Made by a program: the position numbers and the translations under genes. A stretch of 34,119 bases of DNA from DASUWK01 sp036378435 (lineage in GTDB: Bacteria; Chloroflexota; Dormibacteria; Dormibacterales; Dormibacteraceae): assembly GCA_036378435.1 (NCBI GenBank), contig DASUWK010000054.1, positions 1-34,119 on the forward strand, written 5' to 3'. The notes under the pieces are model-generated. The model saw only the letters and a program-made list of their open reading frames with translations. It had not been told where the DNA came from and did not search any database. The first letter of the stretch is position 1. Every line of letters begins with the position of its first letter. Below are positions 7,315 to 16,607 of this stretch, piece after piece.

Positions 7315-8220
7315 ATGGAGCATCAGATCGCGCGCAACCGCCGCCGATCGACCTTGCTGGTCATCGCCTTCCTCGCCGTCTGGGCGGTCGCCGGCGCACT
7401 GATCGGCCTCCTCGCCGGCAGCGGCTCCGGGGCCGCGGGCGGCGCCGTCATAGCCGTGATCGTCGCGCTGCTCGTCATCGCCTGGTCCCTGCTCTTCGGC
7501 CGCGGCACCGTGCTGGCCCTGGCGGGCGCTGTGCCGGCCGACCCGAACCGCTTCCAGGAGCTTCACCACGTGGTCGAGGCGCTGGCGATCGGCGACAACG
7601 TGCCCAAGCCAGAGGTCTACGTCGTCGACGACCCCTCGCCCAACGCGTTCGCGACCGGCTTCAGCCCCCAGCACTCGGCGGTCACGGTGACGACGGGGCT
7701 GCTCGAGATGATGAATCGCGAAGAGCTGGAAGGGGTGCTCTCCCACGAGCTGAGCCACGTGAGGAACCACGACACGCGGCTCCTGCTCATCGTCGCCACG
7801 ATGGTCGGCTTCGCCGCCATGCTGGCCAGCTTCATCTGGAGCAGCATGTGGCGGGTCCGCTTCGGCCGCGACAGCGGTCAGGCGGCGATCTTCCTGCTCC
7901 TCCTCGGCCTCGTGCTCACGATCATCGGCGTCGTCGTCGGGCCATTGATGCAGCTCGCGATCTCGCGCCAGCGCGAGTCGCTGGCCGACGCGAGCGGGGT
8001 GGAGCTCACGCGCAATCCAGCGGGTCTTTTGTCCGCGCTCAAGAAGATCGCCGTGCGCGACAAGCCGCTGCAGAAGTTCAACCACGCCACCGCGGCGATG
8101 TACATCGACAACCCCCTGGAGCATCACCAACACTGGTTCCATGGGCTGTTCGACACGCATCCGCCGATCGAGGAGAGGATCGCCACCCTCGAGCGGATGC
8201 TCCAGGTGCGGGAGACCTAG
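7315..8220 (+). CDS. htpX: HtpX-type M48 membrane zinc metalloprotease
   Basis: A membrane protease of 301 aa expected to cleave misfolded or damaged membrane proteins. Two TM helices (about 13-34 and 42-62) precede the M48 domain. The zinc site is H144-ELS-H148, with the third ligand probably E221 in SRQRESLADASG; two further hydrophobic stretches (about 159-176 and 191-215) separate them, as in HtpX. The ATG at 7315 has CACAAT ending 8 nt upstream and no Shine-Dalgarno. It is convergent with a lemA gene 11 bp downstream; HtpX-LemA neighbours are a widespread pairing, usually in the same direction. Assignment is secure. Confidence 0.95.
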   Translation: MEHQIARNRRRSTLLVIAFLAVWAVAGALIGLLAGSGSGAAGGAVIAVIVALLVIAWSLLFGRGTVLALAGAVPADPNRFQELHHVVEALAIGDNVPKPEVYVVDDPSPNAFATGFSPQHSAVTVTTGLLEMMNREELEGVLSHELSHVRNHDTRLLLIVATMVGFAAMLASFIWSSMWRVRFGRDSGQAAIFLLLLGLVLTIIGVVVGPLMQLAISRQRESLADASGVELTRNPAGLLSALKKIAVRDKPLQKFNHATAAMYIDNPLEHHQHWFHGLFDTHPPIEERIATLERMLQVRET

Positions 8221-8231
8221 TCCGAGAGGTT

Positions 8232-8840
8232 CTAGCTCTGAGCCGGCGGGGCCGGGGGCGGCGCCGCCGGGGGCGTCTGGTCGAAGCTGACCTGCGGAAC
8301 CGCGCGGTCCCCCTCCTCAGCCTCGAAGTACTGCATCGCCTGGAAGTTGAACATCCCGGCGATCAGCGAGGTCGGAAGCCGCTGGGTCGAGGTGTTGAAG
8401 TCCCGCACGCTGCCGTTGTAGTAGCGCCGCGCGAACTCGATCTTGTCCTCGGTCGCCGTCAGCTGCTCCTGCAGCTGGGTGAAGGCCGCGATCGCCTTCA
8501 GGTCGGGATAGGCTTCGGCCACCGCGAACAGGGACCGCAGGCTCTGCGTGAGCGCGTTCTCGGCGGCTGCGATCTTGGCGGGATCGCCCGACTGCGTCTG
8601 CGACACCGCGTTGGCGCGTGCCTGGGTCACCGCCTCCAGCGTTCCTCGCTCGTGACCGATGTAGCCCTTGGCGGTCTCGACCAGGTTGGGGATCAGGTCG
8701 TGCCGTCGCTTGAGCTCGACATCGATCTGTGACCACGCCTCCTGGGCGCGGTTGCGCATCGTGACCAGTCGGTTGTAGCCGGCCACGAACCAGATCACGA
8801 TCAGGACGACGACGACGAGCAGAACGATTACGCCGGGCAT
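8232..8840 (-). CDS. lemA: LemA family protein
   Basis: A 202-aa protein with an N-terminal membrane anchor (residues about 3-24), then the long helical LemA core: NRLVTMRNRAQEAWSQIDVE, RRHDLIPNLVETAKGYIGHE, and YPDLKAIAAF, ending in FNFQAMQYFE. The Ala/Pro-rich tail is low complexity. LemA proteins are membrane-anchored helical bundles of poorly defined function, frequently next to HtpX. Here it is convergent with htpX and divergent from the ABC-F gene, with 36 bp between starts that hold a symmetrical promoter-like palindrome. Confidence 0.93.
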   Translation of the reverse strand: MPGVIVLLVVVVLIVIWFVAGYNRLVTMRNRAQEAWSQIDVELKRRHDLIPNLVETAKGYIGHERGTLEAVTQARANAVSQTQSGDPAKIAAAENALTQSLRSLFAVAEAYPDLKAIAAFTQLQEQLTATEDKIEFARRYYNGSVRDFNTSTQRLPTSLIAGMFNFQAMQYFEAEEGDRAVPQVSFDQTPPAAPPPAPPAQS

Positions 8841-8850
8841 GGCTCGGGCT

Positions 8851-8871
8851 GATTATGCGCCGGGCATAATC
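8851..8871. promoter_or_regulatory. Back-to-back CATAAT -10 boxes in a palindrome, lemA/ABC-F divergent promoter
   Basis: GATTATGC and GCATAATC form a perfect 8-bp inverted repeat around GCCGG. Each arm contains CATAAT on its outgoing strand: plus strand 8865-8870, 6 nt before the GTG of the ABC-F gene; minus strand 8857-8852, 11 nt before the lemA ATG. Neither gene has a Shine-Dalgarno. This reads as two facing-away -10 elements sharing one short intergenic space, or as an operator overlapping both. Confidence 0.5.
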
Positions 8872-8876
8872 CCTCC

Positions 8877-10462
<1,586 letters not shown>

Positions 10463-10466
<4 letters not shown>

Positions 10467-12688
10467 CGCGCCCCGCAGTGCGGCGCGCGATCGCGGCTTT
10501 GGCGGCCTTGGTAGCGGCATTGGCCGTGCCGGGTTCGGCCGGCACCGCCGCGCCCGCCAGCTGGCCCACCTACCACGGCGACAACCTGCGCTCGGGCTAT
10601 GACTCTGCCGACGCGCCGTACTCGTCGATAGGCAAGTCGTGGTCGGCCGGCCTGGACGGCCAGATCTATGCCTCGCCGCTGGTGGTGGGCACCACGGTCA
10701 TCGCCGCGACCGAGAACAACACGGTCTACGGCTACTCGACCGGTGGCACCCAGCTGTGGTCACAGCACCTGGGCGCGCCCGTGCCGTCCTCCAGCCTGCC
10801 GTGCGGCGACGTCAACCCGGTCGGCATCACGTCGACTCCTGTCGCCGATCCGAGCACCAACACGGCGTTCGTGGTCGCGTTCCTGAACTCGCCAAGCCCT
10901 CACTACCAGCTGGTGGCGATCAACATCGGCACGGGCGCCATCGCCTGGCAGACCACGCTTTCGGATTCCGCGCACAGCTTCAACCCGCTCATCGAGAACC
11001 AGCGTGGCGCACTCACCCTCGCCGGCGGCACTGTTTACGTGCCCTTCGGAGGGCGCTATGGCGACTGCGGCACGTACTACGGCTGGGTGATGTCGTTCCC
11101 CGAGTCGGGCAGCGGCTCGCTGACGTCGGTGCCACTGCCGGAGGGCGCCGATCACGAGGGCGGCTTATGGCAGCCGGCCGGAGGCTCGGTGGACTCGTCC
11201 GGAAACCTCTACTTCACCTCGGGCAACACATCCTGTGGCAGCAACTGCACCTACGACTACGGCGAGTCGGTGATCAAGTTCTCCCCCGCGCTCGGGATTG
11301 TCGACGAGTTCCATCCCAGCAACTGGGAATCGCTCAACGCGTCGGACACGGATGTCGGCTCGTCGGGACCGATTCAGCTGCCGGGTGGATATGTGTTCCA
11401 GGTCGGGAAGGCGGGCGACGGCTACCTGCTGTCCGAGTCGTCGCTCGGGGGAGGTAACCACGAGACGGCGGCGTTCACCGCGCACGTGTGCCCGAACCAG
11501 ACCAGCGACGCCGCCTTCGGCGGAGACGCCTTCGACGGCAACCGCATCTACGTGCCCTGCACCAACGGTGTCGTCGCGCTCAACTACAGCTCGTCGCCGC
11601 CGTCGTTCTCATTCGCGTGGCAGGCGAGCGGCATCTACAACCCGCCGATCGTGGCCGGCGGCTACGTGTGGGTCGACGCCAACGGCAACCTGTACGGTCT
11701 TTCGCCCGGTTCGGGCCGCACGGCCTTCCAGCTCTCGCTGGGCTCCGGCTCGACCCACTTCGGGACCCCGGCGGCGCTCAGCAACCAGCTCTTCGTGCCG
11801 GCCGGCACGAACCTGGTGGCCTTCACCGCGGTATCAGCGGTCGGCAATTCGGACCGGGTCTACACCCTCGACGGCTACGGCGGGATTCATCCCGCCGGCG
11901 GAGCCCCGGCCGCGTCAGGCAACGCGTACTGGGGCGGGTGGGACATCGCCCGGGGGATCGCAGAGCTGCCGGATGGTTCCGGCGGCTACACGCTCGACGG
12001 CTGGGGCGGAGTCCATCCCTTCTCGGTCGGGGCCTCGACCATGCCGATCGGAGTGCAACCGACCGGCTACTGGCAGGGTTGGGACATCGCTCGAGGTGTC
12101 GTGCTGGCGCCCTGGGCCACTGCCTCAGCGCCGGCGGGCTACACCTTAGACGGCTGGGGCGGACTGCACCCGTTTGGCAACGCGCCGGCTGTGAACGCTT
12201 CTGCGTATTGGCGGGGCTGGGACATCGCGCGTGGTGTCGTCATCCTGCCGGACTCCACGTTGACGTCGGTCGGTGGATACGTCCTCGACGGTTGGGGCGG
12301 AATCCACCCATTCGGCAACGCGGCAGGCGTCAGCGGCTCTGCCTATTGGCATGGCTGGGATATCGCGCGCTCCCTTGTCCTGCTGCCCAATGCGACCCAC
12401 TCCGCTCCGTCGGGCTATGTCTTGGACGGGTGGGGCGGCCTTGCCGCGTTCGGCGGCGCGCCGGGCGTGAGCGGCGAGTCCTACTGGTCGGGCTGGGACA
12501 TCGCCCGCGGCGTAACGCTGTGGACGGCCGCTCCAGCGGGCTCCGCAGCGGGATGGACGGTGGACGGGTGGGGCGGCGTCCACGCCTTCAGCTCGGCCCC
12601 AACGCTGGTGCCGGGCGGCTACTGGCCCAACTGGGACATCGTGCGCGGCATCACGGCTCCGGGAGTGGGCTCGGGCGGCCGGCGCTGA
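10463..12688 (+). CDS. Secreted PQQ-propeller protein with six C-terminal WDIAR repeats
   Basis: A 741-aa protein with an N-terminal signal peptide (AIAALAALVAALAVPGSAG, cleavage near residue 30). Residues about 33-460 resemble PQQ/quinoprotein-like beta-propeller blades (SWPTYHGDNLRSGYD, ASPLVVGTTVIAATENNTVYGY, LWSQHLG). From about 467 to 735 there are six repeats of 43-50 aa with the pattern Y-x-LDGWGG-x-HPFG...YW-x-GWDIARG-x-x-L-P; the last is the most divergent (WDIVRG). The propeller half is rich in Ser/Gly/Asn and has Cys pairs consistent with export. No catalytic residues are recognised; a cell-surface or binding role is likely. It overlaps the ABC-F stop by 4 nt (ATGA). Confidence 0.85.
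11860..12667 (+). repeat. Six tandem coding repeats (LDGWGG...GWDIARG)
   Basis: Six units of roughly 130-150 bp encode the repeated pattern within the secreted protein. WDIAR is invariant in units 1-5 (WDIVR in unit 6), while the linkers between units vary in length and sequence. The repeats are diverged at DNA level, so they are old rather than recently amplified. Confidence 0.85.
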
Positions 12689-12848
12689 CCGCGGCGAGGC
12701 AGGCCGGACAGAGGCAGTCGGCGGTGATCGTGCGGATTCGCCGCAGTTGCGATGGCGGCACGACCAGGTTTTCGCACCAGCAGCCCGGACCTCCGTGGCC
12801 GCATTCGAACTGACGCGCGCAGATCGCGCAGGTCTTGGTGACCGCCAT
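12651..12848 (-). CDS. Small cysteine-rich CWC family protein
   Basis: A 65-aa protein starting MAVTKTCAIC. Its pattern C-x2-C-x3-F-x-C, then GCWC, then CLCPAC matches the cysteine-rich CWC family, small probable zinc-binding proteins of unknown function. The frame continues upstream without a recognisable domain; I start at the ATG at 12848 because the Cys domain begins there and TAGGAT (12862-12857) ends 8 nt upstream. Its 3' end overlaps the end of the secreted protein gene by 38 bp on the opposite strand, and its 5' end overlaps a second small Cys protein read the other way. Confidence 0.8.
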   Translation of the reverse strand: MAVTKTCAICARQFECGHGGPGCWCENLVVPPSQLRRIRTITADCLCPACLAAVSAGRPSPLPEP

Positions 12849-13065
12849 CGGAGTCGATCCTAGAGATCCCGGCCTCTGCCGGACGTGTCTGCATTCGCGG
12901 ACGGTGCCGGGCCGGGCGTCGACCTTCTGGCTCTGTCGCAAATCCGAGGTAGACGCGTCGTTTCCGCGCTATCCACGGCTGCCTGTCCTTGCCTGCGGCG
13001 GCTTCGAGCCGGTCGACAGGGGCATGCTGTCCAGAGAACCCATGCGAGGAGGCCAGGATGAGTAA
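12838..13065 (+). CDS. Small conserved Cys protein with CxxC...C...C pattern
   Basis: About 75 aa if started at the GTG at 12838. The core reads LCRTCLHSRTV, then FWLCRKSEVD, FPRYPRLPVLACGGFEP: a CxxCxH motif, a single Cys in xLCxxS, and a YPRLPVxxC segment. I recognise this as the layout of short conserved zinc-ribbon-like hypothetical proteins, without a function. The stop TAA at 13063-13065 overlaps the DUF3224 ATG at 13058 by 8 nt, suggesting coupling. The start is uncertain: only TTG (12835) and GTG (12838) precede the core, both inside the divergent CWC gene. Third-position GC is lower than in neighbours but still coding-like. Confidence 0.6.
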   Translation: MTAIGVDPRDPGLCRTCLHSRTVPGRASTFWLCRKSEVDASFPRYPRLPVLACGGFEPVDRGMLSREPMRGGQDE

Positions 13066-13477
13066 AGCCACCGGTAAGTTCACCGTCACGAACTGGGACG
13101 AGAAGCCGTACCACGAAGGCGAGGGCCGCAAGCTCACATACGCGGTCGTGACCCAGCGCTTCGAAGGTGGTGTCACCGGCGACGGTGAGTCGAGGTCGGT
13201 GATGTCCTATCAACCGGACGGGACCGCCCGCTACGTGGGCCTGCAAAGGGTGGAAGGCGAGGTGGACGGCCACAAGGGCAGCTTCGTTCTCCAGACGGCC
13301 GGCACCTTCGACGGGACGACTGCGCGCTGGACTGCCGAGGTCATCGAGGGTTCCGGCGAAGGCGAGCTCGAGGGCCTGAGCGGGTCCGGCAGCTTTGCCG
13401 CCGGCCACGGGTCGGAGGCGGACTATGAGCTCGACTTCACGTTGGAGCCGGCGAGAGGGATCGAACCTCCAACCTAG
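13058..13477 (+). CDS. DUF3224 domain-containing protein
   Basis: A 139-aa protein with the DUF3224 beta-barrel pattern: KFTVTNWDEKPYHE at the start, YVGLQRVEGEVDGHKGSFVLQTAGTFDG in several short stretches, and GLSGSGSFAAGHGSEADYELDF at the end. Function is unknown; the family is common in Actinomycetota and relatives. ATG at 13058 with GAGGAGG about 7-13 nt upstream, one of the clearest ribosome sites here. The last 11 codons (LEPARGIEPPT) are read through the antisense strand of tRNA-Thr, so the gene has no stop of its own before the tRNA. Confidence 0.88.
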   Translation: MSKATGKFTVTNWDEKPYHEGEGRKLTYAVVTQRFEGGVTGDGESRSVMSYQPDGTARYVGLQRVEGEVDGHKGSFVLQTAGTFDGTTARWTAEVIEGSGEGELEGLSGSGSFAAGHGSEADYELDFTLEPARGIEPPT

Positions 13478-13517
13478 GGTTTACAAAACCCTTGCTCTGC
13501 CATTGAGCTACGCCGGC
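13443..13517 (-). tRNA. tRNA-Thr (TGT)
   Basis: On the minus strand the acceptor GCCGGCG pairs with CGCCGGC; the anticodon arm AGGGT-TTTGTAA-ACCCT gives TGT (reads ACA). T-arm GGAGG-TTCGATC-CCTCT is canonical up to one pair, discriminator U, and CCA is encoded. Its 3' 35 nt overlap the DUF3224 coding end on the other strand. Confidence 0.93.
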
Positions 13518-13566
13518 GCGGGGCCTATTTTGAGTTCACGAGCCGGCGCTTCGCCGTCAGACCTTG

Positions 13567-14109
13567 TCATGCGAGTCGGACTCGGTAACGCACCTCCCGG
13601 AGTTCGACCCCATCGTGGTCCTCGACCTTGGCGGCGCCGTCCGCGGTCCAGCCGGCCGCCTCGTAGAACCGCCGGGCCCTGACGTTGCTGTCGAGGACCC
13701 ACAGATTCGCTTCCTGATAACCGGCCTCGCGCATCGACGAAGCGGCCGCCTCCATGAGTGAGCGCCCGACCCCGCGCCCCCAGTACTCGGCCAGCAGGTA
13801 GATCGCCCACAGCTGGGCGGTCGTCGGAGCCTCGCCTTCGTCGAGCGACCCGCCCCAGAAAGCGAATCCGATGACGCCGTCGGCGCCGGCTTCCGCCACC
13901 AGCGGGCGATTGGATACCAGCCACTCCTGCCAGCGCGCCACGCGCTGGTCCAGGCCGCCCATCAAGCCGTCCAGGTACGCGTCGGGCAACTGACCGGCGT
14001 AAGCCTGCTGCCACGCTCGGATGTGGACCCACGCGAGGCGAGCGCCATCCTCAGCGGTCGCCATGCGAATCCGCTGCGCGTCAGAGGTCCCCGCCGACGG
14101 TTGCTCCAT
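13567..14109 (-). CDS. GNAT family N-acetyltransferase
   Basis: A 180-aa cytosolic acetyl-CoA-dependent acyltransferase. The acetyl-CoA loop is LLAEYWGRGVGRSLM (Q/RxxGxG/A motif A), preceded by strand AQLWAIYLL and followed by ANLWVLDSNVRARRFYEAAGW (motif B). The substrate is unknown; small amines, amino acids or protein N-termini are all possible. ATG at 14109 has TTAATT ending 8 nt upstream and no Shine-Dalgarno. It is divergent from the MntP gene with 45 bp between starts, and 49 bp upstream of the tRNA-Thr 5' end on the same strand. Confidence 0.9.
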   Translation of the reverse strand: MEQPSAGTSDAQRIRMATAEDGARLAWVHIRAWQQAYAGQLPDAYLDGLMGGLDQRVARWQEWLVSNRPLVAEAGADGVIGFAFWGGSLDEGEAPTTAQLWAIYLLAEYWGRGVGRSLMEAAASSMREAGYQEANLWVLDSNVRARRFYEAAGWTADGAAKVEDHDGVELREVRYRVRLA

Positions 14110-14154
14110 CAGAGGTCAATTAAGCCGTCTTACTCACACTTTCCTCAACCGAAC

Positions 14155-14712
14155 TTGCTCAAGCTGATCGCGCTGGTCATCCCGCTGGGCCTGGACACCT
14201 TCGCGGTTTCCGCGGCTGTCGGCGTCGCTGGCCTCTCGCCTCGCGCGCGGCTGCGACTCAGCCTCCTTTTCACGGCCTTCGAGGGCGGCATGCCGCTGGT
14301 CGGGCTGTTCGCCGGCCTCGCGCTCAGCCGGGTGCTGGCCGGGGTGGCCGACCTCGCCGCGATCGCTTTGCTGACCGCGATCGGCGTCTACATGCTGGTC
14401 TCGCGCGACGATGACGGCGACGGGGCCCAGAGGCTGGCCAGGACCAGCGGACCGGCGGTGCTCGCCCTCGGCCTGTCGATCAGCCTGGATGAGCTGGCCA
14501 TCGGCTTCACGCTCGGGCTCGTGAAGGTCCCGCTGCTCCTCGCCGTGCTGCTCGTAGCCGGCCAGGCGTTCCTCGTCTCCCAGCTGGGCTTTCGGGTAGG
14601 AGAACGGGCCGGTGAGACCGTTCGAGAGGGGGCGGAGCGGGTAGCCGGCGGCGCGCTGATCGTTATCGCCGCCGCCCTCGCATTCGCGCGCATCCATGGC
14701 ATCCAGCTGTAG
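14155..14712 (+). CDS. mntP: MntP-type manganese efflux pump
   Basis: A 185-aa membrane protein with six predicted TM helices in two similar halves. The family Asp motifs are present: LGLDTFAVSAAVG in TM1 and LSISLDELAIGFTLG in TM4, which line the Mn(II) export path in MntP. I start at the TTG at 14155 because the TM1 begins right after it; the frame extends upstream but there it is antisense to the GNAT gene and polar. No yybP-ykoY riboswitch is visible in the short upstream space. Length matches MntP (about 185-190 aa). Called mntP by family; the transported ion is inferred. Confidence 0.82.
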   Translation: MLKLIALVIPLGLDTFAVSAAVGVAGLSPRARLRLSLLFTAFEGGMPLVGLFAGLALSRVLAGVADLAAIALLTAIGVYMLVSRDDDGDGAQRLARTSGPAVLALGLSISLDELAIGFTLGLVKVPLLLAVLLVAGQAFLVSQLGFRVGERAGETVREGAERVAGGALIVIAAALAFARIHGIQL

Positions 14713-14742
14713 CGAGCCCTTGACCGGAACTACCATCTCGCC

Positions 14743-14895
14743 GTGCGCGGTTTCAACCTGCTGATCTTCGGCCTGATCGTGATCGGCATCGTGGTCGTCA
14801 TCTACATCGCGCAGAACGGCGGCATCGCGCTGGGCGGCTATCCAGGCCCGAGCCAGCCAGTCCAGATTCAGCCCCCTCAGCCGCACATGCCGTAG
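14743..14895 (+). CDS. Small single-TM protein with Pro/Gln-rich tail
   Basis: A 50-aa ORF from GTG 14743: a short N-terminus, one strongly hydrophobic helix (LLIFGLIVIGIVVVIYIA, about residues 5-22), then a Gly-rich turn and a Pro/Gln-rich tail ending QPHMP. Codon third positions are almost all G/C, supporting real coding. TACCAT ends 6 nt before the GTG, as for other leaderless-looking genes here. It could be a membrane microprotein; no family recognised. It is convergent with cheB 18 bp downstream. Confidence 0.6.
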   Translation: MRGFNLLIFGLIVIGIVVVIYIAQNGGIALGGYPGPSQPVQIQPPQPHMP

Positions 14896-14913
14896 CGCGG
14901 CCGGCCGTCGCGC

Positions 14914-15936
14914 TCAGTCGCCGTCGCGCTGCAGCAGGAAAGCCCTCAGCTCTTCGGTCTGCCGAGACGCCGAGTCGCGCCGCTGCCGCTGGCGGTCGGC
15001 GGCTTCGGAGTCGTTCCGCCGCTCGTACATGTCGGCCATGAATGTCGCCACCGCGACCTGCTCCTCAAGCGATCGAAGGGCCGCCCAGAGCACCCGCTCC
15101 AGCCGCTCCGACTGGAGATGGTGGAAGGTGGCCGGGCTGTAGCGGTGACCTATGCGGCAGCTGACCATCGGGGCGCCGGGCTCGTCCGACAGCCAGAGCG
15201 TGCCGCCGCATTCAGGGCAGGTGACTCCGATCGGCTCGCCAGGCTCATCCCCTGCGCCAAGTGGCTCGTTTGCCATCGGCTTTGACTTCGAGATTACCGC
15301 CGGGCTTCTGACGACCTCCGGCGCGGCATCCGGCAGCGAGTTCAGCGCGGCGGCGACTGCTCCAGGCAGCCCACTCGTGGCGACGACCTGGGGCTGGGCG
15401 CGCGCCAGAGCCGCGCCCGGCATGTCGGGGAAGTCGGCGTCGGCAGGGTCCTGCACCATGCACAGCCCGCCCGCTCGCCGGACCTGGTAGAGGCCGTGGC
15501 TCCCGTCGTCCAGGTTGCCGGACAGCACGACCGCGACGACCGCCGGGCCGAAGACTCGGGCTGCGCTCTCGAACAGGACGTCGACGGCCGGGCGCTGACC
15601 GTTGACCTTGGGACCGCGGACCACGTGCACGCGACCAGCCGCGACCTCCAGGTGCCGGTCCGCCGGTGCGAGATAAACGTAGTCGGGCAGGAGAGGGTCG
15701 CCATCCGACGGCTCGGCCGCTCGGAACACGGAATGCCGGTTGAGAATCGAAGGCAGCACGCTGTGGCCGTGGCTGGCTCGATGGAGCACGACCAGCGCGG
15801 CTGCCCCGGTCCCGCTTTGCAGGCCCTCCACGAGGCGGGTCAGTGGTCCCAAGGAGCCCGCCGAACCGCCGACGACCAGGATTTTCGAAGCGGTCGCAAG
15901 CCCAGGCTGGAACTCGGCCGCCGGGCGCTCGCCCAT
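14914..15936 (-). CDS. CheB-type protein-glutamate methylesterase without receiver domain
   Basis: A 340-aa protein whose residues about 18-200 form a CheB methylesterase domain: catalytic Ser25 in GGSAGS, His52 in VLHRASHG, and Asp144 in SGNLDDGSHG. There is no N-terminal phosphoacceptor receiver, so it is not controlled like classical CheB. Residues about 235-275 hold a C-x2-C...C (CPECGG, SCRIGHRYSP) zinc-ribbon-like segment, followed by a helical charged tail to the end. Two such CheB-like genes stand head to head here. TAGGAT ends 13 nt before the ATG. The substrate (receptor Glu esters or other) is unknown because no receptor gene is present. Confidence 0.88.
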   Translation of the reverse strand: MGERPAAEFQPGLATASKILVVGGSAGSLGPLTRLVEGLQSGTGAAALVVLHRASHGHSVLPSILNRHSVFRAAEPSDGDPLLPDYVYLAPADRHLEVAAGRVHVVRGPKVNGQRPAVDVLFESAARVFGPAVVAVVLSGNLDDGSHGLYQVRRAGGLCMVQDPADADFPDMPGAALARAQPQVVATSGLPGAVAAALNSLPDAAPEVVRSPAVISKSKPMANEPLGAGDEPGEPIGVTCPECGGTLWLSDEPGAPMVSCRIGHRYSPATFHHLQSERLERVLWAALRSLEEQVAVATFMADMYERRNDSEAADRQRQRRDSASRQTEELRAFLLQRDGD

Positions 15937-16001
15937 GGCTGTAAATGGATCCTACGCACGACCTGACAGGCTGCGACAATGTGCCGGGCTCCGAACCCGG
16001 G

Positions 16002-16007
16002 CATAAA
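16002..16007 (+). promoter_or_regulatory. CATAAA -10-like box before the second cheB
   Basis: CATAAA ends 6 nt before the ATG at 16014 without a Shine-Dalgarno. It supports the shorter start rather than the ATG at 15945. Confidence 0.35.
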
Positions 16008-16013
16008 AGCAAG

Positions 16014-16607
16014 ATGGAGCGCACCACTACCGGCGGATTCGACATCGTCGGGATCGCCGCCTCGGCGGGCGGGATCACCGCGCTGAGCACGCTGCTCAGC
16101 CGGTTGCCGCTGGGCTTCGGCGTCCCCGTATTGATCGTCCAGCATCTCGATCCTCGGCATCGGAGCCTGCTCGCCCAGGTCCTGGGGCGCCGGACGGCAC
16201 TGCCTGTCGCTCAGGCGCGCAACCAGCAGCGGCTGCGGCCCGGCCGCATCTTCGTCGCGCCGCCCGATCGGCACCTCCTCGTGAACTCAGACGGGACGGT
16301 GAGCCTGACGCAGTCCGAGCTGGTTCACTTCACGCGTCCGTCCGCCGACCTGCTCTTCGAGTCGATGGCGGCGGCCTACGGTTCCAGGGCGATCGCGGTG
16401 GTCCTGACCGGGACCGGGCTGGACGGCGCGATGGGGGTGCAGGCCATAAAAAAGCGCGGCGGCACGGTGATCGTCCAGGACGAGGCCACGTCTGAATTCT
16501 TCGGGATGCCTTCCGCGGCCATCAGGACAGGTATGGTCGACTTCGTGCTTGGCCTGGACGAGATCGCGACCGCACTCCAGACGCTGGTCATGGGAGAGCC
16601 TGATTGA
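16014..16607 (+). CDS. Second CheB-type methylesterase, catalytic domain only
   Basis: A 197-aa CheB catalytic domain: Ser17 in IAASAGG, His44 in VQHLDPRH, Asp137 in LTGTGLDGAMG, with APPDRHL and the FGMPSAAI segment near the end. No receiver domain. An upstream ATG at 15945 would add 23 polar residues with no family similarity, and CATAAA lies 6 nt before 16014, so I prefer the latter. The stop TGA overlaps the TTG start of the CheR gene by 4 nt (TTGA), giving tight coupling. Together with CheR it forms the esterase/methyltransferase pair found in CheB-CheR-PAS fused systems. Confidence 0.9.
   Translation: MERTTTGGFDIVGIAASAGGITALSTLLSRLPLGFGVPVLIVQHLDPRHRSLLAQVLGRRTALPVAQARNQQRLRPGRIFVAPPDRHLLVNSDGTVSLTQSELVHFTRPSADLLFESMAAAYGSRAIAVVLTGTGLDGAMGVQAIKKRGGTVIVQDEATSEFFGMPSAAIRTGMVDFVLGLDEIATALQTLVMGEPD

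Noticed and set aside
7258..8160. N-terminal extension of the methyltransferase frame up to 8160
   Set aside because: This part is antisense to htpX and has no methyltransferase similarity; the ATG at 7257 gives a complete protein.
11860..12667. Repeats as a CRISPR-like or satellite array
   Set aside because: They are in-frame, diverged protein repeats in one ORF with codon bias, not identical DNA repeats with unique spacers.
14110..14154. Manganese (yybP-ykoY) riboswitch before mntP
   Set aside because: The 45-bp divergent space is too short and lacks the conserved loops.
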